Positions 40,834 through 52,726 of a stretch of 64,000 bases of DNA are shown piece by piece. Each line of letters opens with the position of its first letter. Positions within the stretch are counted from its first letter, which is position 1. Location: positions 1 through 64,000 of the forward strand of contig LSMX01000001.1 in assembly GCA_001641205.1 (NCBI GenBank), read 5' to 3'. The translations under genes and the position numbers were made by a program. A model generated the notes under the pieces. It worked only from the letters and a program-made list of their open reading frames with translations, ran no database searches and was not told the DNA's origin. The stretch comes from Mycoplasma sp. Bg1. GTDB lineage: Bacteria > Bacillota_I > Bacilli_A > Mycoplasmatales > Hepatoplasmataceae.

Positions 40834-40867
40834 AAAATAAAATAGATTTGTAAATCTATTTTATTTT
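40834..40867 (+). terminator. terminator after the polytopic protein gene
   Basis: 16-bp stem AAAATAAAATAGATTT / AAATCTATTTTATTTT with a 2-base spacer, followed by T-run. Confidence 0.85.
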
Positions 40868-40887
40868 TTTTTAATATAATTAAGTAT

Positions 40888-41694
40888 ATGAAAAATTGAA
40901 ACAAATATGTTACTAATTTTTTTAATACAAAATGGATTTTTATAACTCTTGTTGGAGTCATTGGGTTTTTCTCACTTGTTCAGCTTTTTACCTTTGGATT
41001 AAAAGATGATGCTGTAATTGGATGATTTTTTGGAGAAGATATTGCAAGTTTTGGCCCTCATGCTTGAATTGGATGATTAATTATTAGTCTAGGTTTTTTT
41101 GGAAGTTGTATTACTCTTGCTGGAGAAATTTTTCTTGTGCGGGGGAAAAAGAAATTTATTGGTCCAGTTATTTTTGGTCAAATATTAATGATTTTTTATG
41201 GAATTTTTATTGGTCTATGATTTATTGTAATTGATTATATTCTTTATTGTATTGTTGCAGTTTTGCATTATAAACACTGAACTGATGAAAGTAAAAGACA
41301 AAATGTTATGACTAGAAATGCCTACATTTTTATCACTATTTTTACAGTTGTTTATTTAGCAACTTCACTTAGTCTTACCATGTCAGGAACGATAAAGGAT
41401 GCAAAACCATTTCTTGACCCCACAATTAGTGCTCTAGTTATATTTGGTTGATTTAATATTACAAGGAAAAATAAGTGGGGTTATTTAGCTTTTCTTGCAA
41501 CTGATGTTTTTGGAATTTTAATGTTTTCTTTACTTATGCAATGAGGAGTTGCGGCAAGTTATATTATTTATATTATTTTTGATGTTAGTGGTTTTACTAT
41601 TTGAACAGGCTGAAAAAATCAAGGAATTGATCTTGAAAAAATTACTGATCATTACTATGATAAGTATTGGCAAGAAAAGAAAAATATTTCCTAA
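40888..41694 (+). CDS. PnuC-like membrane transporter 1
   Basis: 268 residues, seven to eight membrane segments, Trp-rich. The overall plan and the end (FGILMFSLLMQWGVAASYIIYIIFDVSGFTIWTGWKN) resemble PnuC-type nicotinamide mononucleotide/riboside transporters, in which a last pair of helices carries N/D-x-x-G-x-x-x-W-x-x-W. TATAAT at 40875-40880 ends seven bases before the ATG and there is no Shine-Dalgarno: leaderless. A divergent paralogue follows. Substrate is inferred from the family only. Confidence 0.6.
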
Positions 41695-41798
41695 TTTATT
41701 TAAAAATAAAGATAAAATTAACTAGTATAATATAAATTAATAATAAATTCAATAATTATAAAAGAAAGGATTGTAAATAATTTTACAAGTGTTATTTA

Positions 41799-42611
41799 AT
41801 GAAAACAGCATTACAAAGAATTGATAAATTTTATCATACACCTTGAATATATGTAGTCTCAATTGGGCTTGTTTGAGTAATTTCTATTACCTTTGGAGTA
41901 TTACCTTTTGCCCTTGGCTCAAATGGAGTTGAGTGAGGATGGGGACAAATTGACTCCAATGGTCTTAGAGTCGAAATTTATCGCCATGATAGCAATGCCT
42001 GACTTGGATGATTTATTTTAGCAATTTCACTAACAGGAGCAACTCTTGCTGTAGTTGGGGAAGTTTTTGTTGCAAATAATTCAAGAAAGTATGTTTGACC
42101 TATTTCTATTGCAAGAATTTTTACCATCTCTTATTGTATCCTTGCAAAATTATGATTTCTTGCAGTAACTAGTTTTCTTTATGCTCTTATTGGAATTATT
42201 AATTCAAAAAATTGAGATGATCAAGGAAGCCACCTAGTAAGTAAAATGACAATTAACCGTCATGTTGTTGCAACTTTAATTACAATTGCTTTTGTTGCTT
42301 TTGGACTTGGAATGACTCTAGGACAAAATCCCGTAATTGAAGATACCTATCCAATCATGGATGTTCTTTTTTCTACTATGGTAATTATTGGCTGATTAAA
42401 TGTAAGTCAAAAAAACAAATGGGGCTGAACAGTTTATATTCTTAGTGATTTTGGTTTTATTACACTTTACTTTTTGATGTTTAGTATGTCCTTTTTTGCA
42501 AGCGCTACAGTTTATTTAATTTTTGATTGTATTGCTGCTTTTAGGTGATTCAACTGAGAATATGCTCATTATAATTTAGCAGATAGTCTTGTTGAGAAGT
42601 ATCTGGAATAA
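41799..42611 (+). CDS. PnuC-like membrane transporter 2
   Basis: 270 residues, same plan as the preceding gene: residues WLGWFILAISLTGATLAVVGEVFVANNSRKYVW align with WIGWLIISLGFFGSCITLAGEIFLVRGKKKFIG, and VIIGWLNVSQKNKWGW with VIFGWFNITRKNKWGY. The conserved polar pair in both is G-E-x-F. PnuC-type vitamin/nucleoside uptake is the best guess. The AAAGGA 29 bases upstream is too far for translation; TATAAT occurs further upstream near 41727. Ends at a convergent terminator. Confidence 0.6.
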
Positions 42612-42648
42612 AAAAGAACACCCATCTATAAAAAGGGGTGTTCTTTTT
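42611..42648. terminator. shared terminator between PnuC-like gene 2 and metG
   Basis: AAAAAGAACACCC / GGGTGTTCTTTTT, loop of 12; convergent genes on both sides. Confidence 0.85.
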
Positions 42649-42655
42649 TATTATT

Positions 42656-44170
42656 TTACTTTAATCTACTAAAAAGATGATCTAATTTTTTTAATTTTGT
42701 TTTTGAAAAATCATGATCCCAATCTTTTTCTGTTGGAATTTCTTCAAATGATAATCATTTGTAAACTTGATCAGCACTATCAATTAAAATGGCTCCCAAA
42801 CAAGAAGTAACATTAAAAATTTCTGTTATTAAAAAATTTAAAATAGTTCCTAAATAATCATCTCCAACTTTTGATCAAGGAGTACTTAAATCAATGTATT
42901 TATTTAATTCTTCTACATAATTAATAAGGATTTTTGTAGCTTTAGAAAATTCATAATTGTCCATCAAAATAAAATATTCTTTTTTAAAAGCATTTAATTC
43001 TTTTTTTAAATTTATCTCTAATTTTGTTTTTCTATTTTTTTCAGGAACAACTCCAGCAAAATATTTTTTAATCATTACATTTGTTCTAAAAACTAAATTA
43101 GAATATTTATTTACTAAAATTCCATTAATTGTTTCTTTAAGTAAATCAAGAGAAAAACGGCCATCATCTCCAGTTACAATATTATTTACAAGAAAAAAAC
43201 GTAATGAATCTCTTCCAAAAAGATTAATTATTTCTAATGGATCAACTACATTGCCAATTGATTTACTCATCTTTTCTCCATCATCACTTACAAGTCAACC
43301 ATGAGCTAAAATTGTTGGCATGCGATAACCAAGCATTTCTAAAATAATCGGTCAATAAATTGCATGAAAGCGGGTAATTTCTTTTCCAACAAGTTGAAGA
43401 ATTTCTACTTTACTATCTTTTTTTCAAACAGTTTCAACTGATCAAGAAGAATTTTTATAAGTTAAAGTAGAAAGATAATTTTGCAATGCATCAAGTCAAA
43501 CATAAATTACATGTTTTTTATCTTCCTTAGTTTTAATTCCCCAATCAAAAGAAGTTCTTGTAATTGATAAATCTTGTAAATCATTAATAAAATTATTTAC
43601 TAATTCAATTACTCGGTAACTTGGAGTAAGAAGACTGGTATTTTCTAATTTATCCTTTATAAACTTTTTAAATTCTGCAATTTTTAAAAAATAAGATTCT
43701 TCTGTAATCCATTCTACTTCTTTATTGCATACAGGACAGCGATGCTCTTTTGTAAGTTGAATTTCAGTAAAAAAGGCTTCGTCACTTTGACAGTATCATC
43801 CAGAATAATTGCCTTTATAAATAAAGTTTTCTTTTAGTAATTTACTAAAGTTATTTCTTACATAAGTTTCATGTTCAATGTCAGTTGTTCTAATGAAATG
43901 ATCATAACTAATTCCAAGTTCTTTTCAAAGATTAATAAAAGTTTTTGTAACTCTTGTTACAAAAATTAAAGGATCTTCCTTATTTTTTGCTGCTTCAGTT
44001 TCTAGTTTTTGGCCATGTTCATCAGATCCAGTTACAAAATAAGTTTCATAACCACGAAACTTTTTATACCGATTTATATAATCTGCAAGGGTTGTAGTGT
44101 AGGCATGCCCAATATGAAGTTTTGCATTTGGATAATATATTGGAGTTGAAACATAAAACTTTTTACTCAT
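42656..44170 (-). CDS. metG: methionyl-tRNA synthetase
   Basis: 504 residues. Class I signatures HIGH (near 20, in LHIGHAYT) and KMSKS (EKMSKS near 300). The connective domain has [10 protein letters not shown] and a CPVC pair. An anticodon-binding helical domain with ...YKWLSFEEIP closes the protein. It lacks the C-terminal tRNA-binding (EMAP II-like) extension found in longer bacterial forms. It attaches methionine to both tRNA-fMet and tRNA-Met. The start overlaps the rsmI stop by eight bases, giving an operon unknown gene-rsmI-metG. Confidence 0.95.
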
Positions 44171-44960
44171 CTTTTTTTAACCTTTCATAAATTTGATTTT
44201 TCTTAAAATTTGTTGTCTTACTAATTATATTTACAATTGTTTTATTTGATAAATTTTCCTGCTGATAAATTTTTAACAAATCATCTAATTTATAATCCTC
44301 TAAACTAATTTGTTTTGTTGGAATAAGTAAAACTATTTCTCCCTTGAAAGTTTTATTTCTTAAAATTGAAATTTTTGTAGTTAAAATTTCTTCGTGAAGT
44401 TTAGTAAGTTCTCTTGCAAGACAAACTTCAATATCTCCAAAAGTAGCCTCTAAAATTGCAAGTGTTTTTAAAATACGATTAGGAGATTCATAACCTATAA
44501 TTAAATCTACATTTAAATACTTATAAATAATTTCTTCAAGTTGTTTTTCTTTTTTTGGAAAAAAACCAATAAAAGCAAAAATAGAAAACTCAAGTCCACT
44601 TCCACTAAGAGCAGTGGTAATTGCACTAGCTCCTGGTAGGGGGGTTATTTTAATTCCTTTATGAACCAATTCTTTTATTAATAATTGCCCGGGATCATTA
44701 ATTGTGGGGGTTCCTGCATCACTAATTAAAGCAATGCTTTTAGTTTCTAATAATTTTAAAATTTCTTCAATTCTTGATAGTTCATTAAATTTATGAAGGG
44801 AAATTAATTTTGCACTGGAATTATATTTTCTTACTAATTTTGTAGAATATAAGGTATCTTCACATAAAATAATTGAAACTTCTTCTAAAATTCTTTTTGC
44901 CCGAAAAGTTAAGTCCTCTAAATTTCCAATTGGAGTTGGAACTACATAAAAATCTTTCAT
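44163..44960 (-). CDS. rsmI: 16S rRNA (cytidine1402-2'-O)-methyltransferase RsmI
   Basis: 265 residues. Starts [20 protein letters not shown], the RsmI hallmark (VPTPIGNL). Further: [28 protein letters not shown] (AdoMet pocket), [16 protein letters not shown] and GFFPKK. It methylates the ribose of C1402 in the decoding centre. The ATG overlaps the stop of the upstream gene (TAATG), indicating translational coupling. Confidence 0.95.
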   Translation of the reverse strand: MKDFYVVPTPIGNLEDLTFRAKRILEEVSIILCEDTLYSTKLVRKYNSSAKLISLHKFNELSRIEEILKLLETKSIALISDAGTPTINDPGQLLIKELVHKGIKITPLPGASAITTALSGSGLEFSIFAFIGFFPKKEKQLEEIIYKYLNVDLIIGYESPNRILKTLAILEATFGDIEVCLARELTKLHEEILTTKISILRNKTFKGEIVLLIPTKQISLEDYKLDDLLKIYQQENLSNKTIVNIISKTTNFKKNQIYERLKKDE

Positions 44961-45460
44961 TAGTTTTTTCTCCCAATTGTATATTTAAAAAAGAGTAAAT
45001 TTAGAATTTTATTAAAATTAACAAATCTAGTGTTCATTGCTTTATTTACAAGTTCAAAAGTTTTTAAATCATTACCAAGCAAAGTCAAGAGATAAAAACA
45101 AGTTTCTATTTTTTGTTGATCATTTAATGTTTTAATTAAAACATTAAAATAAGTTCCATCCTTATCCATAATACATTTTTTAACTTCACTAGAAACTGCT
45201 TTAAAATAAAAAGTATGATACAAATTCAATTGATAATAAAGATAATCAATATTTGCATTTCATTTTTGAAAAGTTAAAGTAACTTTACAAGGAAGTTCCT
45301 GTTTTGCAAGTTTTTTAATATTAGCAAAACTTCAATCATCAACCCCAAAAAGAGTTTTTTCTAAACTAAAAAAAAGTTCTAAATTAGCACTTTCAATAAA
45401 TTGAAGTTCTTGTTCCTTGTCCTTTTTATAATTAAAATCACGAACTAGTTTAAATTCCAT
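44960..45460 (-). CDS. unknown protein upstream of rsmI (position of HolB/DnaX-like neighbour)
   Basis: 166 residues with UGA-Trp codons. MEFKLVRDFNYKKDKEQELQ, then LELFFSLEKTLFGVDDWSFANIKKL, ending FFKYTIGRKN. In many Firmicutes the gene before rsmI is part of the holB-yabA-yabB group, but no AAA or zinc motif is present here, so no function is assigned. GATAAT on minus (45467-45472) ends six bases before the ATG: leaderless. Divergent from the first pepV gene with only 45 bases between start codons. Confidence 0.65.
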
Positions 45461-45505
45461 AATTTAATTATCTATCAAAAAATCAAAATTATATAATTAT
45501 ATTGT
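45461..45505. promoter_or_regulatory. back-to-back leaderless promoters
   Basis: Only 45 bases between two divergent ATGs. GATAAT (minus, 45467-45472) serves the left gene and TATAAT (plus, 45492-45497) the first pepV. Neither gene has room for a leader or shows a Shine-Dalgarno. Confidence 0.7.
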
Positions 45506-46846
45506 ATGGAAAACTATTTAGAAAAAAACTGAAAAGAATACTTCGAAGATTTAAAAAACTTAATTAAAATTCCATCATTTTTAGTAAAAGATTATGAATA
45601 TCCAAATATTCATTTACAAGAAGCATTAAAATATATGGAAGATTTAGCAAAAGCAAATGGAATGAAAGTTTTTACTAATCCCGAAGGATATTATGGATAT
45701 ATTGAAATTGGGCAGGGCGAGGAAATGATTGGACTTCTTGGCCATCTTGATGTTGTTGCTCCTGGGGACTTATCACTTTGAAAAACTAGCCCTTTCGAAC
45801 TTATTGAAGATGGAGATAAAATAATTGGAAGAGGATCTGTTGATATGAAAGGTCCTTTAATGCTAACCTTTTATTTAATGAAAGAAGTTCTTGAAAAGAA
45901 AATTTTATTAAATAAAAGAATTAGATTAATTTATGCAACTGATGAAGAATTATTTTGAAGAGGAATTAAAAAATATGTAAGTGATGGAAATGAACAACCA
46001 ACAATGGGATGAACTCCTGATTGCTTTTTTCCTCCAATATATGGAGAAAAAACAGCTTATCAATATTCATTTTCCTTAAAAGAAGATCTTGATTTTGAAA
46101 TTAATGGAGGAACAGGACCAAATTCTGTAAGTCCACTTGCAACTTATAAAGGAAAAAAAGTTGCCCAAGTTCAAGCAAAAATGGAAGAACTTGGTTATAA
46201 ATATAAACTAAATGATGATGGTTCAATAAGTTCGCTTGGAGTTTCAATTCATGCAATGAAAGCCGCAACAGAAGGAATTAATGCTAATTCAAGATTAGTC
46301 CAAGCCGTTTCAATGGTAGAAGATTCAAAACTATTAAAATTTATTGCAAAATATGTTGGAATTGAAACTATGGGAGATACCTTATTTAATGGCCACTATG
46401 AAGATGAAACTGGACCAATTAGTAATTCTTTTAGTGTAATTAAAACAACCCCAGAAGGAATTACTACTATTTTTGATTCAAGAGTCCCTCTTTATGTAGT
46501 TTCTTGAGAAAAAATTCAAGAACAAATTCTAAAAAATTGTGAAAAGGAAGGAATTGATTATAAAAGATATGATTTCATTGATAAACTATTAGTTCCAAAA
46601 GACGGACCACTTATTCAATCTCTTTTAGATGCATATATTAAAATTACAGGTGAAGTAGATACAAAACCTGCAATTGATGGTGGAGCAACTTATGCAAGAT
46701 CAATGCAAAATGTTGTTGGTTTTGGTCCTTACTTCAAAAATTCGCCCGATACTGAACATCAACCAAATGAATATGCCTTAAAATCAGATTGAATTAAAGC
46801 ATATTCCATTTATAATGAAGCCCTTGATCAACTATTAAAAAAATAG
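45506..46846 (+). CDS. pepV: M20 dipeptidase PepV-like, array copy 1
   Basis: 446 residues. PepV-family zinc dipeptidase. Motifs: GHLDVVAPG near 79 (first zinc His and catalytic Asp), RGSVDMKGP near 110 (bridging Asp), ATDEE near 145-149 (catalytic Glu and zinc Glu), GWTPD (zinc Asp), a lid-domain His in GVSIHAMKA near 249 and the last zinc His in TEHQPNEY near 418. Removes N-terminal residues from dipeptides in the cytoplasm. Here the bridging motif is DMKG, against DDKG in copies 3-8. TATAAT at 45492-45497 is 8 bases before ATG. Confidence 0.9.
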
Positions 46847-46860
46847 AATTACTATTTAAT

Positions 46861-46888
46861 AAAGAGAAGACCTATTGGTCTTCTCTTT
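46861..46888 (+). terminator. terminator after pepV copy 1
   Basis: AAAGAGAAGACC / GGTCTTCTCTTT, 4-base loop. Confidence 0.85.
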
Positions 46889-46994
46889 ATTAAATAAATT
46901 AACTTTTAAATTATCTTCAAAATGTTAAAAACAAAGAATTATTTTAATTTTCCAATTTTTCTTTCAAAAAAGAAAAATAATATAATTAATTTGT

Positions 46995-48335
46995 ATGAAA
47001 AACTATTTAGAAATAAACTGAAAAGAATACTTTGATGATTTAAAAAACTTAATTAAAATTCCCTCATTTTTAGTAAATAAAAATGAATATCCAAATATGC
47101 ATTCAATAGAAGCATTAAAATATATGGAAGATTTAGCAAAAGCAAATGGAATGAAAGTTTTTACTAATCCTGAAGGATATTATGGATATATTGAAATTGG
47201 AAAAGGCGAAGAAATGATTGGACTTCTTGGACACCTTGATGTGGTTGCTCCTGGTGATTTACTTCTTTGAAAAACTGATCCCTTTGAACTTGTTGAAGAT
47301 GGAAATAGAGTAATTGGAAGAGGAGCCGTAGATATGAAGGGTCCTTTTATGATGTGCTTTTATTTAATGAAAGAACTTCTTGAAAAACAAGTTCCTTTAA
47401 ATAAAAGAGTTCGACTTATTTATGCAACTGATGAAGAGCTTTTTTGAAGAGGAATTACTAAATATGTAAGTGATGGACATGAACAACCAACAATGGGTTG
47501 AACTCCTGACTGTACTTTTCCTCCAATATATGGAGAAAAAGCAGCTTTTCAATATCAACTTGCAGTAAAAGAAGATCTTAATTTTGAAGTTGATGGCGGA
47601 ACAGGAGATAATTCTGTAAGTCCAAGAGCAACTTATAAAGGAAATAAAGTAATGCAATTGCAAATTAAAATGGAACAACTAGGTTACCCCTATGAACTTA
47701 ATAAAGATGGTTCATTAAGTGCCCTAGGAGTTTCTTCCCATGCATTAAGAGCAGCAACAAGAGGAATTAATGCTAATTCAAGACTTGTCCAAGCACTTTC
47801 AATGGTAGAAGATTCAAAACTATTAGATTTTATTGCGAAATATGTTGGAACAGAAGTTAATGGAGACACAATGTTCAATGGGCACTTTGAAGATGAAACT
47901 GGACCAATTACTAATACTTTTAGTGTAATTAAAACAACCCCAGAAGGGCTTGTTGCTACTTTCGATTCAAGAGTTCCGCTTTTTGCAACCACTTGAAAAG
48001 AGATTGAAAATGAAATTCTTAAAAACTGTAGAAAAGAGGGAGTTAATTATAAAATTCATAATTTCCATGACAAACTTTTAGTTGATAAAAATGGTTTTCT
48101 TATTCAAACACTTTTAAAAGCATATATTAAAATTACTGGAGAAGTAGATGCAAAACCTGCTTCTGGTGGGGGAACAACTTATGCAAAATCAATGCAAAAT
48201 GTTGTTGGTTTTGGTTCTAATTTTATTGGTTCACCAGACATGGAACATCAACCAAATGAATACGCCTTAAAATCAGATTGAATAAAAGCATATTCAATTT
48301 TTAATGAAGCACTTAATCACCTATTAAAAAAATAA
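46995..48335 (+). CDS. pepV: M20 dipeptidase PepV-like, array copy 2
   Basis: 446 residues, complete; closest to copy 1 (shares DMKG at the bridging Asp and DEELFW). Begins MKNYLEINWKEYFDDL where the others have MENYLEKNW. All zinc and catalytic residues are present: GHLDVV, DMKGP, ATDEE, GWTPD, HALRA, MEHQPNEY. The glycine loop reads DGGTGDNSVSPRATYKG. TATAAT at 46981-46986, eight bases before ATG. No clear terminator follows, so some read-through into copy 3 is possible. Confidence 0.9.
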
Positions 48336-48424
48336 AATTATTAATTTAAATTTAAAATAAAAAATTACCTTGAATTCAATTGTTTAATTATCTCTTAAAA
48401 AAGAAAAATATATAATTAATATGT

Positions 48425-49762
48425 ATGGAAAACTATTTAGAAAAAAACTGAAAAGAATACTTTGAAGATCTAAAAGGTTTAGTAAAAATTCCATCATTTT
48501 TAGTAGAAAAAGATGATTATCCAAATACTCATCATAAAGAAGCACTAAAATATATGGAAGACCTAGCAAATGCACATGGGATGAAAGTTTTTACTAATCC
48601 TGAAGGATATTATGGATATATTGAAATTGGGGAGGGCAAAGAAATGATTGGACTTCTTGCCCATCTTGATGTTGTTGCTCCAGGTGATTTAGGATTATGA
48701 AATAGTGATCCTTTTGAACTTTTACAAAAGGGAAATAAATTAATTGGAAGAGGAGCTGTTGATGATAAAGGACCACTAATGCTTTCTTTTTATTTATTAA
48801 AAGAATTACTCGAAAGTAAAACTCCCCTAAATAAAAGAATTAGATTAATTTATGCAACTGATGAAGAATCACTTTGAAGAGGGATTTTTAAATATATTGA
48901 AAATAAAGAAGAACAACCAACAATGGGTTGAACTCCGGACTGCGCTTATCCACCAATGTATGCTGAAAAAACTATTTTTCAATATCAACTTTCCTTAAAA
49001 GAAAAACTTGATTTTGAACTTAATGGGGGAACAGGATTTAATTCTGTAAGTCCAAAAGCAACTTATAAAGGAAAAAAAGTTGATCAAGTAAAAGCTAGAA
49101 TGGAAGAATTTGGCTATGAATATGAAATCAATGATGATGGTTCATTAAGTGCAATTGGGGTTGCTGCTCATGCAATGAGAAGTGCAACAGAAGGAACTAA
49201 TGCAAACTCAAGATTAGTAAAAGCTGTTTCTATGGTAGAGGATTCAAAATTTCTTAAATTTATTGCAAACTACATTGGAACTGAAACTATGGGTAATACC
49301 TTATTTAATGATCACTACGAAGATGAAACAGGACCAATTACAAATAACTTTGGAATAATTACTTCAACTCCCGAAGGATTTGTTGCTTCAATGGACTCAA
49401 GAGTTCCAATTTTTGCAATTCAATGACCTGAAGTTGAAAAAGAAATTATTAAAAATTGTAAAAAAGAAGGAATTACTTATTTCAGATATGATGTTTTAGA
49501 CAAAGTTTATGTTGATAAAAATGATCCCTTTATTCAAACTTTATTAAAAGCTTACAAAGATTTTAGTGGTGACGTTGATGCTGAACCAATTATTATTGGA
49601 GGGGGAACTTATGCAAGATCAATGAAAAATATTGTTGGTTTTGGACCTTACTTCAAAGATTCACCCGATACTGAACATCAAGCAAATGAATATGGATTAA
49701 AATCTGATTTGGTAAAATCATATTCAATCTATAATGAAGTTCTTGAAGGACTTTTAAAATAA
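48425..49762 (+). CDS. pepV: M20 dipeptidase PepV-like, array copy 3
   Basis: 445 residues, complete. Here the bridging-Asp motif becomes the canonical RGAVDDKGP and the Glu motif DEESLWRG. ALL catalytic residues kept: AHLDVV, DDKGP, ATDEES, GWTPD, HAMRS, TEHQANEY. Note AHLD for GHLD. The ATG at 48425 is in frame; an out-of-frame ATG at 48421 precedes it by four bases. TATAAT at 48411-48416 is eight bases upstream of the chosen ATG. Confidence 0.9.
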
Positions 49763-49780
49763 AAACTTACTAAATAAACT

Positions 49781-49812
49781 AAAAAAAGTGGTCAATTAGA
49801 CCCCTTTTTTTG
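49781..49812 (+). terminator. terminator after pepV copy 3
   Basis: AAAAAAAGTGGTC / GACCCCTTTTTTT, with a mismatch in mid-stem. Confidence 0.7.
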
Positions 49813-49878
49813 TATTTAAATAAAATAAAAACAAAATCTCAATAGTCATAACTATAATTCATAATATAATTTATACAT

Positions 49879-51213
49879 ATGGAAAACTATTTAGAAAAAA
49901 ACTGAAAAAAATATTTTGAAGAACTTAAGAATCTAGTAAAAATTCCCTCATTTTTAGTTACAAAAGAAGACTATCCAAATCAATATCTTCACGAAACTTT
50001 AAAATACATGGAAAATCTTGCAAAAGCAAATAATATGAAAGTTTATACTAATCCTGATGGATACTATGGATATATTGAAATTGGTCAGGGTGCAGAAATG
50101 ATTGGACTTCTTGGTCACCTCGATGTTGTTGCTCCTGGTGAATTAGAATTATGAGATACAGATCCATTCGAACTTATTGAAGATGGTGATAAATTAATTG
50201 GAAGAGGATCAGTCGATGATAAAGGACCGCTTCTTCTTTCTTTTTATTTAATGAAAGAAATGATTGAAAATAATGTTCCTTTAAATAAAAGAATTAGATT
50301 AATTTATGCAACTGATGAAGAATCACTTTGAAGAGGAATTTATAAATATATTGAAAATGGAGAAGAACAACCAACAATGGGTTGAACTCCTGATTGTGTT
50401 TTTCCCCCAATGTATGGTGAAAAAACTATTTATGAATATAAACTTAATTTAGAAGAAGTTCATGATTTTTCAATTAATGGCGGAACAGGTTCAAATACAG
50501 TAAGTCCAAAAGCAACTTATAAAGGAAAAAAAGTTGCAGAAGTTCAAGCAAAAATGGAAGAATTTGGTTTTAAATATAAATTAAATGATGATGGTTCATT
50601 AAGTGCAATTGGGGTTGCTGCCCATGCAATGAATGCTGCAATCGAAGGAGAAAATGCCAACCTAAGATTAATAAAAGCAGTTGCAGCAGTAGAAGATTCA
50701 AAATTTTTAAATTTTATTGCAAAATATATTGGACTTGAAACTACTGGAGATACATTATTTAATGGTCATTATGAAGATGAAACTGGAGTAATTACTAATA
50801 ATTTAGGAGTAATTATAAGCACATCTACTGGTTTTGAAGTTGAAATGGATTGTAGAGTTCCACTTTCAACATGTTGAAAAGATATTGAAAAAGAAATTAA
50901 GGAAAACTGCGAAAAAGAAGGAATTAATTATAAATATTATAATATTCTTCCAAAAGTTTATATTGATAAAAATGGTCCCTTTATTCAAACTTTATTAAAA
51001 GCTTACAAAGATTTTAGTGGCGACATTGATGCTGAACCAATTATTATTGGTGGAGGAACTTATGCAAGATCAATGAAAAATATTGTTGGTTTTGGTCCAT
51101 TCTTCAATGATTCTCCTGATACAGAACACCAAGCAAATGAATATGCTTTAAAATCAGATTTTGTAAAAGCTTATTCAATCTATAATGAAGTTTTTATGAA
51201 ACTTTTAAAATAA
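49879..51213 (+). CDS. pepV: M20 dipeptidase PepV-like, array copy 4
   Basis: 444 residues, complete, very close to copy 3. GHLDVVAPGELELW, RGSVDDKGP, ATDEESLWRG, GWTPD, HAMNA, TEHQANEY. The lid region differs (IEGENANLRLIKAVAAVEDS; CRVPLSTCW near the dimer contact, where the others have IPLFATTW), so substrate preference may differ. TATAAT at 49865-49870, eight bases before ATG. Confidence 0.9.
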
Positions 51214-51234
51214 TAATATCTTAAATAAACCATA

Positions 51235-51262
51235 AAAAAAGAACCCTAAGGTTCTTTTTTTA
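51235..51262 (+). terminator. terminator after pepV copy 4
   Basis: AAAAAAGAACC CTAA GGTTCTTTTTT. Confidence 0.85.
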
Positions 51263-51301
51263 TTTAATTACTGTATTTAATTAATAATATAATTAATATG
51301 T

Positions 51302-52636
51302 ATGGAAAACTATTTAGAAAAAAACTGAATAAAATATTTTAAAGACCTTAAGAATCTAATAAGAATTCCTTCATTTTTAATAACTAAAGAAGACTATCCA
51401 AATATTCATCATATAGAAGTTTTAAAATATATGGAAGATCTAGCAAAAGCAAATGGAATGAAAGTATTTACTAGTCCTGGATACTATGGATATATTGAAA
51501 TTGGAAAGGGAGTAGAAATGATTGGAATTCTTGCTCATCTTGATGTTGTTGCTCCTGGTGAATTAGAATTATGAAATACAAATCCTTTTGAACTTATTGA
51601 AGATGGTGATAAATTAATTGGAAGAGGATCTTGTGATGATAAAGGACCACTAATGCTTTCTTTTTATTTAATGAAAGAACTACTCGAAAGTAAAACTCCC
51701 TTAAACAAAAGAATTAGATTAATTTATGCAACTGATGAGGAATCTTTTTGAAGAGGAATTAAAAAATATATAAGTGATGGAAATGAACAACCAACATTAG
51801 GCTGAACTCCTGATTATCAATTTCCTCCAATATATGGAGAAAAAAGTATTTATCGATATCAATTTTCCTTAAAAGAAGATCTTGATTTTGAACTTAATGG
51901 GGGAACTGGGGTAAATACAGTAAGTCCAAAAGCAACTTATAAAGGAAAAAAAGTTGCAGAAGTTCAAGCAAAAATGGAAGAATTTGGCTATGAATATAAA
52001 CTAAATAATGATGGATCATTAAGTGCAATTGGAGTTTCGGTTCATGCAATGAAAGCTGCAACAGAAGGAATTAATGCAAATTCAAGACTAATAAAAGTTG
52101 TTTCAATGGTAGAAAATTCAAAATTCCTTAATTTTATTGCAAAATATATTGGAACCGAAGTTACTGGTGATACATTATTCAATGGTCATTATGAAGATGA
52201 AACTGGAGTAATTACTTGTAATCTTGGACTTATAAAAACTACTTCAGTGGGTCTAATTGCTTTAATGGACACAAGAATTCCTCTTTTTGCAACTACTTGA
52301 GAAAATATTGAAAAAGAAGTTATAAAAAATTGCAAAAAAGAAGAAATTACTTATGAACAAATTAAAATATCAGAAAAAATTTATTTTGATAAAGATACTC
52401 CCTTTATTCAAACTTTATTAAATGTATATAAAGATTGTAGTGGTGATGTAAAGGCAAAACCAACTATTATTGGAGGAGGAACTTATGCAAGAGCAATGAA
52501 TAATGTAGTTTGTTTTGGTCCCTTCTTCAAAAATTCTCCCGATACAGAACATCAAACAAATGAATATGCTTTAAAATCAGATTTAATAAAAGCTTATTCA
52601 ATTTATAATCATGTTTTAGATATCATTTTAAAATAA
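51302..52636 (+). CDS. pepV: M20 dipeptidase PepV-like, array copy 5
   Basis: 444 residues, complete. AHLDVVAPG, RGSCDDKGP (a Cys next to the bridging Asp), ATDEESFWRG, GWTPD, HAMKA, TEHQTNEY. One residue shorter in the early loop (TSPGYYGY where the others read TNPEGYYGY). The ATG at 51302 is used; 51298 has another ATG out of frame. TATAAT at 51288-51293, eight bases before ATG. Confidence 0.9.
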
Positions 52637-52726
52637 AACTAATTAAAAATATAAATAAAAAAAGCAAAAGATTTTTTATTTAACTTAAACCTTACAAAAT
52701 TTTAATTAATAATATAATTAATTTGT

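Noticed and set aside
44960..45460. Assignment of the gene before rsmI to HolB or a signal-peptidase-like neighbour
   Set aside because: Based on gene order in Firmicutes only; the sequence lacks a Walker motif or zinc cluster, so no function is claimed.
48421..48427. ATG at 48421 (and 51298) as pepV start
   Set aside because: Out of frame with the protein; the ATG four bases later keeps the conserved MENYLEKNW start and the fixed distance to TATAAT.
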